A stretch of DNA of 64,000 nucleotides from Macrostomum hystrix (Eukaryota > Platyhelminthes > Macrostomidae): assembly GCA_950097015.1 (NCBI GenBank), contig CATNEN010000038.1, positions 20,558,001 through 20,622,000 on the forward strand, written 5' to 3'. Positions 20,736 through 33,700 of this stretch are shown in pieces. The first letter of the stretch is position 1; every line of letters begins with the position of its first letter. The notes under the pieces were generated by a model. It was not told the origin of the DNA, did not search any database, and saw nothing but the letters and a program-made list of their open reading frames with translations. The position numbers and the translations under genes are program-made.

Positions 20736-23700
20736 TTAAACCAGAGGCTTCTTCTCAGCAGCAGCTGGTGTCTCCTCGGCGACAGCCGGCGCGGCTCCAG
20801 AACTCGACGGCCCGGCGGTAGAGGCGGCTGCCGGAGCGGCCGTAGCGGAGCCGGCGCTGGTAGGCAGTTTCAGCGTACCCTTAAGCAGCATCTCAACGGG
20901 CAGGACGGCCAGGGCCAGCAGGGCGCCAAACAGCACCAGGCCGTACAGGCAGACAAAATCGCCCGGCAGGAGGGCCATCGATTTGGCTTCGAAGCTCAGC
21001 TGTTGACTACAGTCCTGATTGCGCGTCCACCAGGTGTCCTTGGTGCTGGTCATCTCACCGGATACCTTCAGCTTCAGGATGGCCTCGTTCAGGACGCAAC
21101 GCAGAGAGTCGTCTGGAGGTGCGAGACGGGTGACCAGTACAGCTGGGCGGGTTGCCATGGGAGAGGCGAAACAAATCCCACTAGAGGATGGGGAATGGGA
21201 TCAGGAAAGAGGCTACCCCACTAGAGGATGTGGGAATGGGAGCAGGGGAAGGACACCCCACTAGAGGATGTGGGAATGGGAGCAGGGGAAAAGGCTAACC
21301 TACTAGAGGATGGGTAATGGGAGCAGGGGAAGGACACCCCACTAGAGGATGTGGGAATGGGAGCAGGGGAAAGGCTAACCTACTAGAGGATGGGGAATGG
21401 GAGCAGGGGAAGGACACTCCACTAGAGAATGTGGGAATGGGAGCAGGGGAAGAGGCTACCCCACTAGAGGATGTGGGAATGGGAGCAGGGGAAAAGGCTA
21501 ACCCACTAGAGGATGGGGAATGGGAGCAGGGGAAGAGGCTACCCCACTAGAGGATGGGGAATGGGAGCAGGGGAAAAGGCTAACCCACTAGAGGATGGGG
21601 AATGGGAGCAGGGGAAGAGGCTACCCCACTAGAGGATGGGGAATGGGAGCAGGGGAAGAGGCTAACCCACTAGAGGATGGGGAATGGGAGCAGGGGAAAA
21701 GGCTAACCTACTAGAGGATGGGGAATGGGAGCAGGGGAAGAGGCTACCCCACTAGAGGATGTGGGAATGGGAGCAGGGGAAAAGGCTAACCCACTAGAGG
21801 ATGGGGAATGGGAGCAGGGGAAGAGGCTACCCCACTAGAGGATGGGGAATGGGAGCAGGGGAAGAGGCTAACCCACTAGAGGATGGGGAATGGGAGCAGG
21901 GGAAAAGGCTAACCTACTAGAGGATGGGGAATGGGAGCAGGGGAAGAGGCTACCCCACTAGAGGATGGGGAATGGGAGCAGGGGAAGAGGCTACCCCACT
22001 AGAGGATGTGGGAATGGGAGCAGGGGAAGAGGCTAACCCACTAGAGGATGGGGAATGGGAGCAGAGGAAGAGGCTACCCCACTAGAGGATGTGGGAATGG
22101 GAGCAGGGGAAAAGGCTAACCTACTAGAGGATAGGGAATGGGAGCAGGGGAAGAGGCTACCCCACTAGAGGATGTGGGAATGGGAGCAGGGGAAGAGGCT
22201 AACCCACTAGAGGATAGGGAATGGGAGCAGAGGAAGAGGCTACCCCACTAGAGGATGTGGGAATGGGAGCAGGGGAAAAGGCTAACCTACTAGAGGATAG
22301 GGAATGGGAGCAGGGGAAGAGGCTACCCCACTAGAGGATGGGGAATGGGAGCAGGGGAAGAGGCTAACCCACTAGAGGATAGGGAATGGGAGCAGAGGAA
22401 GAGGCTACCCCACTAGAGGATGTGGGAATGGGAGCAGGGGAAAAGGCTAACCTACTAGAGGATAGGGAATGGGAGCAGGGGAAGAGGCTACCCCACTAGA
22501 GGATGTGGGAATGGGAGCAGGGGAAAAGGCTAACCCACTAGAGGATGGGGAATGGGAGCAGGGGAAGAGGCTACCCCACTAGAGGATGGGGAATGGGAGC
22601 AGGGGAAGAGGCTACCCCACTAGAGGATGGGGAATGGGAGCAGGGGAAGAGGCTAACCTACTAGAGGATGGGGAATGGGAGCAGGGGAAGAGGCTACCCC
22701 ACTAGAGGATGGGGAATGGGAGCAGGGGAAAAGGCTAACCTACTAGAGGATGGGGAATGGGAGCAGGGGAAGAGGCTAACCCACTAGAGGATGGGGAATG
22801 GGAGCAGGGGAAAAGGCTAACCTACTAGAGGATGGGGAATGGGAGCAGGGGAAGAGGCTAACCCACTAGAGGATGGGGAATGGGAGCAGAGGAAGAGGCT
22901 AACCCACTAGAGGATGGGGAATGGGAGCAGGGGAAAAGGCTAACCTACTAGAGGATGGGGAATGGGAGCAGGGGAAGAGGCTACCCCACTAGAGGATGGG
23001 GAATGGGAGCAGGGGAAGGACACCCCACTAGAGGATGTGGGAATGGGAGCAGGGGAAGAGGCTAACCCACTAGAGGATAGGGAATGGGAGCAGGGGAAGA
23101 GGCTACCCCACTAGAGGATGGGGAATGGGAGCAGGGGAAGAGGCTAACCCACTAGAGGATGGGGAATGGGAGCAGGGGAAAAGGCTAACCTACTAGAGGA
23201 TGGGGAATGGGAGCAGGGGAAGAGGCTACCCCACTAGAGGATAGGGAATGGGAGCAGGGGAAGAGGCTAACCCACTAGAGGATGGGGAATGGGAGCAGGG
23301 GAAGAGGCTAACCCACTAGAGGATGGGGAATGGGAGCAGGGGAAAAGGCTAACCTACTAGAGGATGGGGAATGGGAGCAGGGGAAGAGGCTACCCCACTA
23401 GAGGATGGGGAATGGGAGCAGGGGAAAAGGCTAACCCACTAGAGGATGGGGAATGGGAGCAGGGGAAGAGGCTAACCCACTAGAGGATGGGGAATGGGAG
23501 CAGGGGAAGAGGCTAACCCACTAGAGGATGGGGAATGGGAGCAGGGGAAAAGGCTAACCTACTAGAGGATGGGGAATGGGAGCAGGGGAAGAGGCTACCC
23601 CACTAGAGGATGGGGAATGGGAGCAGGGGAAGAGGCTACCCCACTAGAGGATGGGGAATGGGAGCAGGGGAAGAGGCTACCCCACTAGAGGATAGGGAAT

Positions 23701-26700
23701 GGGAGCAGGGGAAGAGGCTACCCCACTAGAGGATGGGGAATGGGAGCAGGGGAAGAGGCTACCCCACTAGAGGATGTGGGAATGGGAGCAGGGGAAGAGG
23801 CTACCCCACTAGAGGATGGGGAATGGGAGCAGGGGAAGAGGCTACCCCACTAGAGGATAGGGAATGGGAGCAGGGGAAGAGGCTACCCCACTAGAGGATG
23901 GGGAATGGGAGCAGGGGAAGAGGCTAACCCACTAGAGGATGGGGAATGGGAGCAGGGGAAAAGGCTAACCTACTAGAGGATGGGGAATGGGAGCAGGGGA
24001 AGAGGCTACCCCACTAGAGGATGGGGAATGGGAGCAGGGGAAAAGGCTAACCCACTAGAGGATGGGGAATGGGAGCAGGGGAAGAGGCTAACCCACTAGA
24101 GGATGGGGAATGGGAGCAGGGGAAGAGGCTAACCCACTAGAGGATGGGGAATGGGAGCAGGGGAAAAGGCTAACCTACTAGAGGATGGGGAATGGGAGCA
24201 GGGGAAGAGGCTACCCCACTAGAGGATGGGGAATGGGAGCAGGGGAAGGACACCCCACTAGAGGATGTGGGAATGGGAGCAGGGGAAGAGGCTACCCCAC
24301 TAGAGGATGGGGAATGGGAGCAGGGGAAGGACACCCCACTAGAGGATGTGGGAATGGGAGCAGGGGAAGAGGCTAACCCACTAGAGGATGGGGAATGGGA
24401 GCAGAGGAAGAGGCTACCCCACTAGAGGATGTGGGAATGGGAGCAGGGGAAGGACACCCCACTAGAGGATGTGGGAATGGGAGCAGGGGAAGAGGCTAAC
24501 CCACTAGAGGATGGGGAATGGGAGCAGGGGAAGAGGCTAACCCACTAGAGGATGTGGGAATGGGAGCAGGGGAAAAGGCTAACCCACTAGAGGATGGGGA
24601 ATGGGAGCAGGGGAAGAGGCTAACCCACTAGAGGATGTGGAATGGGAGCAGGGGAAGAGGCTAACCCACTAGAGGATGGGGAATGCGAGCAGAGGAAGAG
24701 GCTACCCCACTAGAGGATGTGGGAATGGGAGCAGGGGAAAAGGCTAACCTACTAGAGGATGGGGAATGGGAGCAGGGGAAGAGGCTACCCCACTAGAGGA
24801 TGTGGGAATGGGAGCAGGGGAAAAGGCTAACCTACTAGAGGATGGGGAATGGGAGCAGGGGAAGAGGCTACCCCACTAGAGTATGGGGAATGGGAGCAGG
24901 GGAAGAGGCTAACCCACTAGAGGATGGGGAATGGGAGCAGAGGAAGAGGCTAACACACAAGAGGATGGGGAATGGGGAACAATAAACTCACTCTTCCTGA
25001 CAGCCAGGGCAAAGTCAAGAGTAGTGATGCCAGTAGCGGCAGCATACAGGTCGCAGTTGACGCTAGTGTAGTACTCGGCGGTCAGGCTCTCGGCTAGGAA
25101 GGCGTAGTTGCCGCGCTTGGCCCGGTTGATGCCGTCAATGACCGAGTCGGCTAGGCTGTCGGGGTTATCCAGCAGGTACTTGTAGGCCTTCTGGAAGCTC
25201 GGCAGAGTGGAAGTCTGGAAGCGAAACAATTTGTGTGACTAAGTCCACGGACTGAATAGCCGTACACATATTTAAAAACTCAGACCTGGAGCATGTTGTA
25301 CGAAGCGGCGCCCTTGAGCACACCGTAGGGAATAGCGCTCTGCGAAACCAATTCGTCGAAGCTTTCAAATGGCGGCTGCATGCGTTTAACAGACATGCGA
25401 TCGTTCAGTACGGGCACCATGTTGGCAATGTAGCAGGACACCGTGACCAGGGTGAACAGCCACCAGACGCTGGCCAGGATGCGAATAGCGGGCGACTTGG
25501 GCGTCCTGGCGAAGCCTGCGGATCAGGTTTTGAAGTGACTTTCTTAGTCTAATAAAGCTTATCTGGAGATAAACAGTGATTGTCACTTGTCAAAACTGTC
25601 AAAAAATCGCTGCCAACCTTGCACAAAGAGTCCGCCAGTGACCAGCATCCAGCCAGAGCAGGCCGCCTTCTTTGACCGGCGCAGAATGGGATTCTGGGCC
25701 ACCTGCGATTGGCCCTGCTCGTAGGGCGACAGCAGCCACAGGGTGAAGGCCAGAGCCGTATAGATCACGTAGAACAGAATCACCAGAATCCACGTCTGTT
25801 ATAGTTATAGTGGTCACAGTTGAAGGAACAGGCGACCGTTCAGTTGCTTGTTATCCCACATTTTATCTTAGCTGTCAGTTGAGTTTCTTATCCCAACTCA
25901 ACTGCCAGTTGTTATCCCACATCTAATCTTAGCTGTCAGTTGAGTTTCTTATCCCAACTCAACTGTCAGTTGTCACTTCTTATCCCAACTCAACTGTCAG
26001 TTGTCACTTCTTATCCCAACTCAACTCTCAGCTATCACTTCTTATCCCAACTCAACTGTCAGCTGTCACTTCTTATCCCAACTCAACTGTCAGCTGTCAC
26101 TTCTTATCCCAACTCAACTGTCAGTTGTCACTTCTTATCCCAACTCAACTATCAGTTGTCACTTCTTATCCCAACTCAACTCTCAGCTGTCACTTCTTAT
26201 CACAACTCAACTGTCAGTTGTCACTTCTTATCCCAACTCAGCTCTCAGCTGTCACTTCTTAACACAACTCAACTGTCAGCTGTCACTTCTTATCACAACT
26301 CAACTGTCAGTTGTCAATTCTTATCCCAACTCAACTGTCAGTTGTCACTTCTTAGCCCAACTCAACTGTCAGTTGTCACTTCTTCTGTTGTTATCGCTCA
26401 TCTAATCTCCTTATCTGTCAGTTGTTATCCTTCATCCCATCTCCTCAACTGTCAGTTAATTATCCAATTTCATCAGGCGAACTGTATCACAGGTAAGCAA
26501 GTTATGATAGATAAAAACAGGATCGGCATAAAACTTACAGATGGTGCAAAGGGCATCAGAAACAGTGAAGCGTAGGACCCGGCATTAAGCATGACATTCT
26601 TGATAACGATTGACATTCCAGACGTTGAGACGGACACGGTGAAGTCGACGTACCTTTCGCGGTTGGCCGTGATCCTCAGCGGAGCCAGGGCTATGTCGGC

Positions 26701-29055
26701 TTTCTGTTGGTCCAATTAGAAATGTGCTCAAGGTCATCTTCTTAGAATAGATACTTTCAACAATCGAAATTTAAATCTCATACACACAATCAAAATCCGA
26801 ATCCCATCCCTTGGCAATCCGAATCCAAATCCCGTCGCTTGACAAACGCAATCCAAATCCCATCCCTTGACAAACCAAATCCAAATCCCATCCCTTGACA
26901 AACCCAATCCAAATCCCACCCCTTGACAAACCCAATCCAAATCCCACCCCTTGACAATCTGAATCCAAATCCCATCCCTTGGCAATCCCAATCCAAATCC
27001 CGTCGCTTGACAAACCCAATCCAAATCCCATCCCTTGACAAACCAAATCCAAATCCCATCCCTTGACAAACCCAATCCAAATCCCACCCCTTGACAAACC
27101 CAATCCAAATCCCATCCCTTGACAATCTGAATCCAAATCCCATCCCTTGACAATCGCAATCTAAATACCATCCCTTGTCAACCCCAATCCAAATCTCATC
27201 AGTTGACAACCCCAATCCAAATCTCATCCCTTGACAATCCCAATCCAAATCTCATCAGTTGACAACCCCAATCCAAATCTCATCCCTTGACAATCCCAAT
27301 CCAAATCTCATTTGTCAATCGGAATAAAAAATGTATTTGTCGACAACCTCAATTAAAAATGTTTGTTTACAGCTTGAATTAGAATCTGAATTAGTCTTAT
27401 GCCGAATAATTAAATCCAGATCCCTTTTTCACCAATCGGAGACCAAATCTCTTCCCTTAAAAGTGTTTCATGCCCTTAATGTAATTTTTTATTTATCGAA
27501 AATTTGTGCAGTGCAATATTTAATTTTGCAAAGTTAAAATTCCCTCGAGACAACATTGTACTTTTATGGCTTGAGTACAGTTGTTGCAAATTCAAATAAA
27601 CTATGCGAACATATTTTGCTGAAAAGTTTCACTCGCACAACTCTTATCTCTCAATCATAATCCCAAGGTGGCGCATTGGGTACATGTAATGCAGTTAGTT
27701 AAGCTGTGCCAGCTGAAACTAGTAATCCAATAAAACCTACCCAGCGCCACAATAGTGGATATAACCAAATGACTATTCACAGTGGCGTGACTGTCATTAA
27801 CTAATTTAGAATGTATAGAATCTACTTATTTACGATTCAACGTATAAGGAAAAATCGATGACGATTCAAAGCCTCAGGACACTTTCAATGACGATTTACA
27901 ACCTAATGACACTTTCAATGACGATTCACAACTTTATGATACTTTCAATGACGATTTACAACCTAATGACACTTTCAATGACGATTCACAACTTTATGAT
28001 ACTTTCAATGACGATTTACAACCTAATGACACTTTCAATGACGATTCACAACTTTATGATACTTTCAATGACGATTTACAACCTAATGACACTTTCAATG
28101 ACGATTCACAACTTTATGATACTTTCAATGACGATTTACAACCTAATGACACTTTCAATGACGATTCACAACTTTATGATACTTTCAATGACGATTCACA
28201 ACTTTATGATACTTTCAATGACGATGTTTCACTGCTTCATGACACTTATTAATGGTGATTTACAACTTCAAACCCTAATCCTCAGTATTTTAGGTAAAAC
28301 TTACACCAGAGATAACATCGCCAATAAGGCCAACCCAGGTGCCGTCCGCTTTCTGCTGGCCATACTTATTGTCGGCAACAGTATAGAGATTATATTTAAA
28401 GTTGAGCTCTTTAGCCAACATCTGCAGTATATCAATATAGTAGCCGCGAAGCGAACCATTGTTGTCGTTGCCCTGACGAAAAGCGAACGGCACCTCCTGT
28501 CAAGAAGGTAAATAATAAGGTATGAGAAAATAAAATAGAATAAAAAGTTAATGTACAAATGCACAGAACGATTCTGCTAATTGTTGTTCAGTCCGTGGAC
28601 TGGGGGGTCACCACACCTCGACACCTGGAGGTCACCACACGTCCACACCTGGAGGAGGTCACCACACCTCCACATATGAGGAGGTCACCACACCTCCACA
28701 CCTGGGGGAGGTCACCACACCTCCACACCTGGGGGAAGTCACCACGCCTCCACACCTGGGGGAAGTCACCACACCTCCACACCTGGAGGTCACCACACCT
28801 CCACACCTGGGGGAGGTCACCACACCTCCACACCTGGGGGAGGTCACCACACTATCAAAATGGAAAATGGGAAAACTGTATTAGCAAGAATAAATCCTCA
28901 TTTCGCTAATGTATTATCAGCAAAAACTATAAACTCACCAAAATAGTGGCCACATTTAGGATTCTGCCACGCTGATTTAGTTCAGATCCGTCAGCCATGA
29001 CCGATGGAGCCGAAGTTCCTAGAACCAGCAGCAGCAGCATTGGTAGCGACGGCAT
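20736..29055 (-). CDS. Ionotropic glutamate receptor lacking the amino-terminal domain, copy A
   Basis: Exons: 28939-29055, 28305-28496, 26539-26703, 25618-25795, 25286-25515, 24992-25214, 20736-21142. All phases agree, giving 503 aa. A signal peptide (about 1-21) is followed at once by ligand-binding lobe S1 (NVATIL, GYYIDILQMLAKELNFKY, KADIALAPLRITANRERY). The glutamate-carboxylate Arg is near residue 118. TM1 ends in SPYE, the pore carries Gln at about 217, and TM3 is SVWWLFTLVTVSCYIANMV. S2 is IPYGVLKGAASYNML to YAFLAESLTAEYYT, with the ligand Glu near 336. TM4 is at about 431-451, then an Ala/Pro-rich tail. The roughly 400-aa amino-terminal domain of typical receptors is absent. The SYTANLAAF gate motif reads CYIANMVPV and the usual Ser-Thr of S2 is missing, so ligand and gating may differ. 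Confidence 0.88.
21170..24975. repeat. 41-bp minisatellite filling iGluR-A intron 6
   Basis: About 92 copies of a G-rich unit near 41 bp (gaggatggggaatgggagca plus ggggaagaggctaccccacta), with taaccc, tacccc, aaggacacc and gtggg variants. It runs from within about 30 bp of the acceptor (21143) to within about 20 bp of the donor (24991). On the sense strand each unit is a pyrimidine tract ending in ctctag. Copy B of this intron has only about 36 units. Confidence 0.97.
25855..26465. repeat. 31-bp minisatellite, iGluR-A intron 3
   Basis: About 17 copies of a 31-bp unit (cttcttatcccaactcaact plus gtcagttgtca). It fills most of the intron between 25796 and 26538. Confidence 0.93.
26785..27315. 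repeat. 28-bp minisatellite, iGluR-A intron 2
   Basis: About 19 copies of a 28-bp unit (ccaatccaaatcccatccct plus tgacaaac). A block of several units is itself duplicated (26815-26960 resembles 26995-27130). Confidence 0.93.
27858..28225. repeat. 30-bp minisatellite with 60-bp alternation, iGluR-A intron 2
   Basis: Two 30-bp types (tttacaacctaatgac and ttcacaactttatgat, each followed by actttcaatgacga) alternate strictly, giving a 60-bp higher-order unit. The array ends about 80 bp from the donor of exon 2. Confidence 0.95.
28610..28852. repeat. 27-bp minisatellite, iGluR-A intron 1
   Basis: About 9 copies of a 27-bp unit (acctgggggaggtcaccaca plus cctccac). This array differs in length between the two gene copies, accounting for the 8-bp offset change. 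Confidence 0.92.
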
Positions 29056-29344
29056 TTGATGCAGTTGACGACGCTTGTGGGTAACTTGTTTATGGGTAAT
29101 AGATTGACTAGTTGAATAGGCTTTAGAAGTTTTATTATAATCTCTGAAAATATAACATCAGATTTAAAGAAAAGATTATAATATATACTATAATATGTAA
29201 TATTTTTACACATGTGTAATGTTTTACATATATTTTACAAATGTTTTTACATACGAAATACTCGTATGTAATATGTAATACGAACCGAAAGTTAGCACAG
29301 AGCGAGATTGACATGGAAAATGTGAGAGAGAGATAATATTTGAG

Positions 29345-29710
29345 AGAGGGTAGAGATAAGACAGCGGACAGATAAAGCAAGGGACAGATGAGATATGGTA
29401 GAGATAAACCGGTTGACATGAGACAGGGGACAGATAAGATATGGTAGAGATAAACCGGTTGACATGAGACAGGGGACAGATGAGATATGGTAGAGATAAA
29501 CCGGTTGACATGAGACAGGGGACAGATGAGATATGGTAGAGATAAACCGGTTGACATGAGACAGGGGACAGATGAGATATGGTAGAGATAAACCGGTTGA
29601 CATGAGACAGGGGACAGATAAGATATGGTAGAGATAAACCGGTTGACATGAGACAGGGGACAGATGAGATATGGTAGAGATAAACCGGTTGACATGAGAC
29701 AGGGGACAGA
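29345..29710. repeat. 46-bp minisatellite upstream of iGluR-A; duplication junction
   Basis: About 8 copies of a 46-bp unit (agataaaccggttgacatga plus gacaggggacagatgagatatggtag, in pieces). The array breaks off abruptly at 29710, where copy B of the duplication begins. Confidence 0.94.
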
Positions 29711-30709
29711 TACTTTTTTATTTAACAAAAGTGAAGTGAGATGGGTTCCAGATGAGGGACAGAGAAATTAATAATATACATATTAATGGAAGATTAGATA
29801 GCGGACATCATGAGTGAGTGGGGAGGTGGGTGCCCAGGGGTAGAGAAAACTGCGATGTACACTGGCAGTTTAGACCCATTGGAACAGGAGTGGGGAGGTG
29901 GGTGCCATGGGGTAGAGAAAACTACCACGACGTACGTTGACTAATGCGCATTACTAACCGTGAACGAGTGGGGTGGTTGTCCATTAGGAGACAAAAATTA
30001 TGCTGGAAAGCATATAAAGACATCCTTAATTTTGGATGGACCAACCACTGTGAGTAATTAAATAACTTATGGAAGAACTCCTACAATTAATCAAATATAA
30101 AACACACATTCAGGCTAGTCATTAAACAAGTCAAGCTAAATCGAGAATGCAATTTAAAAAAGCTAGTTCATCGGGACGAAAAAAAGAATTACAAAATTGA
30201 CCGAAATAGGAAAAATGTTATAAAAAGTTCTTAAAAAATATAAATAAAGAATAGTTAATTAACAGCTTAGCACGAAAGCTAATGCACGCATGCGTTAACA
30301 CGACCACACAATAAATAAATATAATATATAGACTGCTAATTAAATGTTTTCAGCTCTATTCATATAAAAAATTAATACCAAAATGAAGGTGCAAAGCCTT
30401 CAGAAAAAGATGGCCGCCGAGATTTTTATTGAATAATAACAGCTAATAAGACGATTTGCGCCGCCGTTCATGATTATACTAATTATACTCCAAACATACT
30501 GACTTAAGTAGTATTATAACATTCTTAAAATGTAAGACTGCACTTTTAGAGTATAAAAACCGCCTAAAAAACAGACAAATAACGAGCCGTCACCGACTAG
30601 CTGATCTTGACTAAAAACAAATCTCACTTAAACCAACCATCAGTGATTTAGTTTGTTTTATCGTTCAATTCTTAGAAACAAATTCACTCAAACAAATCGC
30701 TAGATATTT

Positions 30710-33700
30710 TTAAACCAGAGGCTTCTTCTCAGCAGCAGCTGGTGTCTCCTCGGCGACAGCCGGCGCGGCTCCAGAACTCGACGGCCCGGCGGTAGAGGCG
30801 GCTGCCGGAGCGGCCGTAGCGGAGCCGGCGCTGGTAGGCAGTTTCAGCGTACCCTTAAGCAGCATCTCAACGGGCAGGACGGCCAGGGCCAGCAGGGCGC
30901 CAAACAGCACCAGGCCGTACAGACAGACAAAATCACCGGGCAGGAGGGCCATCGATTTGGCTTCGAAGCTCAGCTGTTGACTACAGTCCTGATTACGCGT
31001 CCACCAGGTGTCCTTGGTGCTGGTCATCTCACCGGATACCTTCAGCTTCAGGATGGCCTCGTTCAGGACGCAACGCAGAGAGTCGTCTGGAGGTGCGAGA
31101 CGGGTGACCAGTACAGCTGGGCGGGTTGCCATGGGAGAGGCGAAACAAATCCCACTAGAGGATGGGGAATGGGATCAGGAAAGAGGCTACCCCACTAGAG
31201 GATGTGGGAATGGGAGCAGGGGAAGGACACCCCACTAGAGGATGTGGGAATGGGAGCAGGGGAAAAGGCTAACCTACTAGAGGATGGGTAATGGGAGCAG
31301 GGGAAGGACACCCCACTAGAGGATGTGGGAATGGGAGCAGGGGAAAGGCTAACCTACTAGAGGATGGGGAATGGGAGCAGGGGAAGGACACTCCACTAGA
31401 GAATGTGGGAATGGGAGCAGGGGAAGAGGCTAACCCACTAGAGGATAGGGAATGGGAGCAGAGGAAGAGGCTACCCCACTAGAGGATGTGGGAATGGGAG
31501 CAGGGGAAAGGCTAACCTACTAGAGGATGGGGAATGGGAGCAGGGGAAGGACACTCCACTAGAGAATGTGGGAATGGGAGCAGGGGAAGAGGCTAACCCA
31601 CTAGAGGATAGGGAATGGGAGCAGAGGAAGAGGCTACCCCACTAGAGGATGTGGGAATGGGAGCAGGGGAAAAGGCTAACCTACTAGAGGATAGGGAATG
31701 GGAGCAGGGGAAGAGGCTACCCCACTAGAGGATGGGGAATGGGAGCAGGGGAAAAGGCTAACCCACTAGAGGATAGGGAATGGGAGCAGGGGAAGAGGCT
31801 ACCCCACTAGAGGATGGGGAATGGGAGCAGGGGAAAAGGCTAACCCACTAGAGGATGGGGAATGGGAGCAGGGGAAGAGGCTACCCCACTAGAGGATGGG
31901 GAATGGGAGCAGGGGAAAAGGCTAACCCACTAGAGGATGGGGAATGGGAGCAGGGGAAGAGGCTACCCCACTAGAGGATGGGGAATGGGAGCAGGGGAAG
32001 AGGCTAACCCACTAGAGGATGGGGAATGGGAGCAGGGGAAAAGGCTAACCTACTAGAGGATGGGGAATGGGAGCAGGGGAAGAGGCTACCCCACTAGAGG
32101 ATGGGGAATGGGAGCAGGGGAAGGACACCCCACTAGAGGATGTGGGAATGGGAGCAGGGGAAGAGGCTAACCCACTAGAGGATGGGGAATGGGAGCAGAG
32201 GAAGAGGCTACCCCACTAGAGGATGTGGGAATGGGAGCAGGGGAAGAGGCTAACCCACTAGAGGATGGGGAATGGGAGCAGGGGAAGAGGCTAACCCACT
32301 AGAGGATGTGGAATGGGAGCAGGGGAAGAGGCTAACCCACTAGAGGATGGGGAATGCGAGCAGAGGAAGAGGCTACCCCACTAGAGGATGTGGGAATGGG
32401 AGCAGGGGAAAAGGCTAACCTACTAGAGGATGGGGAATGGGAGCAGGGGAAGAGGCTACCCCACTAGAGGATGTGGGAATGGGAGCAGGGGAAAAGGCTA
32501 ACCTACTAGAGGATGGGGAATGGGAGCAGGGGAAGAGGCTACCCCACTAGAGTATGGGGAATGGGAGCAGGGGAAGAGGCTAACCCACTAGAGGATGGGG
32601 AATGGGAGCAGAGGAAGAGGCTAACACACAAGAGGATGGGGAATGGGGAACAATAAACTCACTCTTCCTGACAGCCAGGGCAAAGTCAAGAGTAGTGATG
32701 CCAGTAGCGGCAGCATACAGGTCGCAGTTGACGCTAGTGTAGTACTCGGCGGTCAGGCTCTCGGCTAGGAAGGCGTAGTTGCCGCGCTTGGCCCGGTTGA
32801 TGCCGTCAATGACCGAGTCGGCTAGGCTGTCGGGGTTATCCAGCAGGTACTTGTAGGCCTTCTGGAAGCTCGGCAGAGTGGAAGTCTGGAAGCGAAACAA
32901 TTTGTGTGACTAAGTCCACGGACTGAATAGCCGTACACATATTTAAAAACTCAGACCTGGAGCATGTTGTACGAAGCGGCGCCCTTGAGCACACCGTAGG
33001 GAATAGCGCTCTGCGAAACCAATTCGTCGAAGCTTTCAAATGGCGGCTGCATGCGTTTAACAGACATGCGATCGTTCAGTACGGGCACCATGTTGGCAAT
33101 GTAGCAGGACACCGTGACCAGGGTGAACAGCCACCAGACGCTGGCCAGGATGCGAATAGCGGGCGACTTGGGCGTCCTGGCGAAGCCTGCGGATCAGGTT
33201 TTGAAGTGACTTTCTTAGTCTAATAAAGCTTATCTGGAGATAAACAGTGATTGTCACTTGTCAAAACTGTCAAAAAATCGCTGCCAACCTTGCACAAAGA
33301 GTCCGCCAGTGACCAGCATCCAGCCAGAGCAGGCCGCCTTCTTTGACCGGCGCAGAATGGGATTCTGGGCCACCTGCGATTGGCCCTGCTCGTAGGGCGA
33401 CAGCAGCCACAGGGTGAAGGCCAGAGCCGTATAGATCACGTAGAACAGAATCACCAGAATCCACGTCTGTTATAGTTATAGTGGTCACAGTTGAAGGAAC
33501 AGGCGACCGTTCAGTTGCTTGTTATCCCACATTTTATCTTAGCTGTCAGTTGAGTTTCTTATCCCAACTCAACTGCCAGTTGTTATCCCACATCCAATCT
33601 TAGCTGTCAGTTGAGTTTCTTATCCCAACTCAACTGTCAGTTGTCACTTCTTATCCCAACTCAACTGTCAGTTGTCACTTCTTATCCCAACTCAACTCTC

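Larger units (their letters stand above)
19737..29710. repeat. Tandem segmental duplication, copy A
   Basis: Copy A of a glutamate-receptor segment, near-identical to 29711 to about 37690. Offsets are 9974 bp on the left, 7671 bp in the middle and 7679 bp on the right. The jumps come from length differences in the intron 6 and intron 1 arrays. The junction tacagat/tactttttt lies inside the 46-bp array. Confidence 0.95.

Noticed and set aside
21170-24975. G-quadruplex array
   Set aside because: The G-rich strand has three runs of three or more G per unit but usually only GG as the fourth, so a canonical intra-unit quadruplex is not supported.
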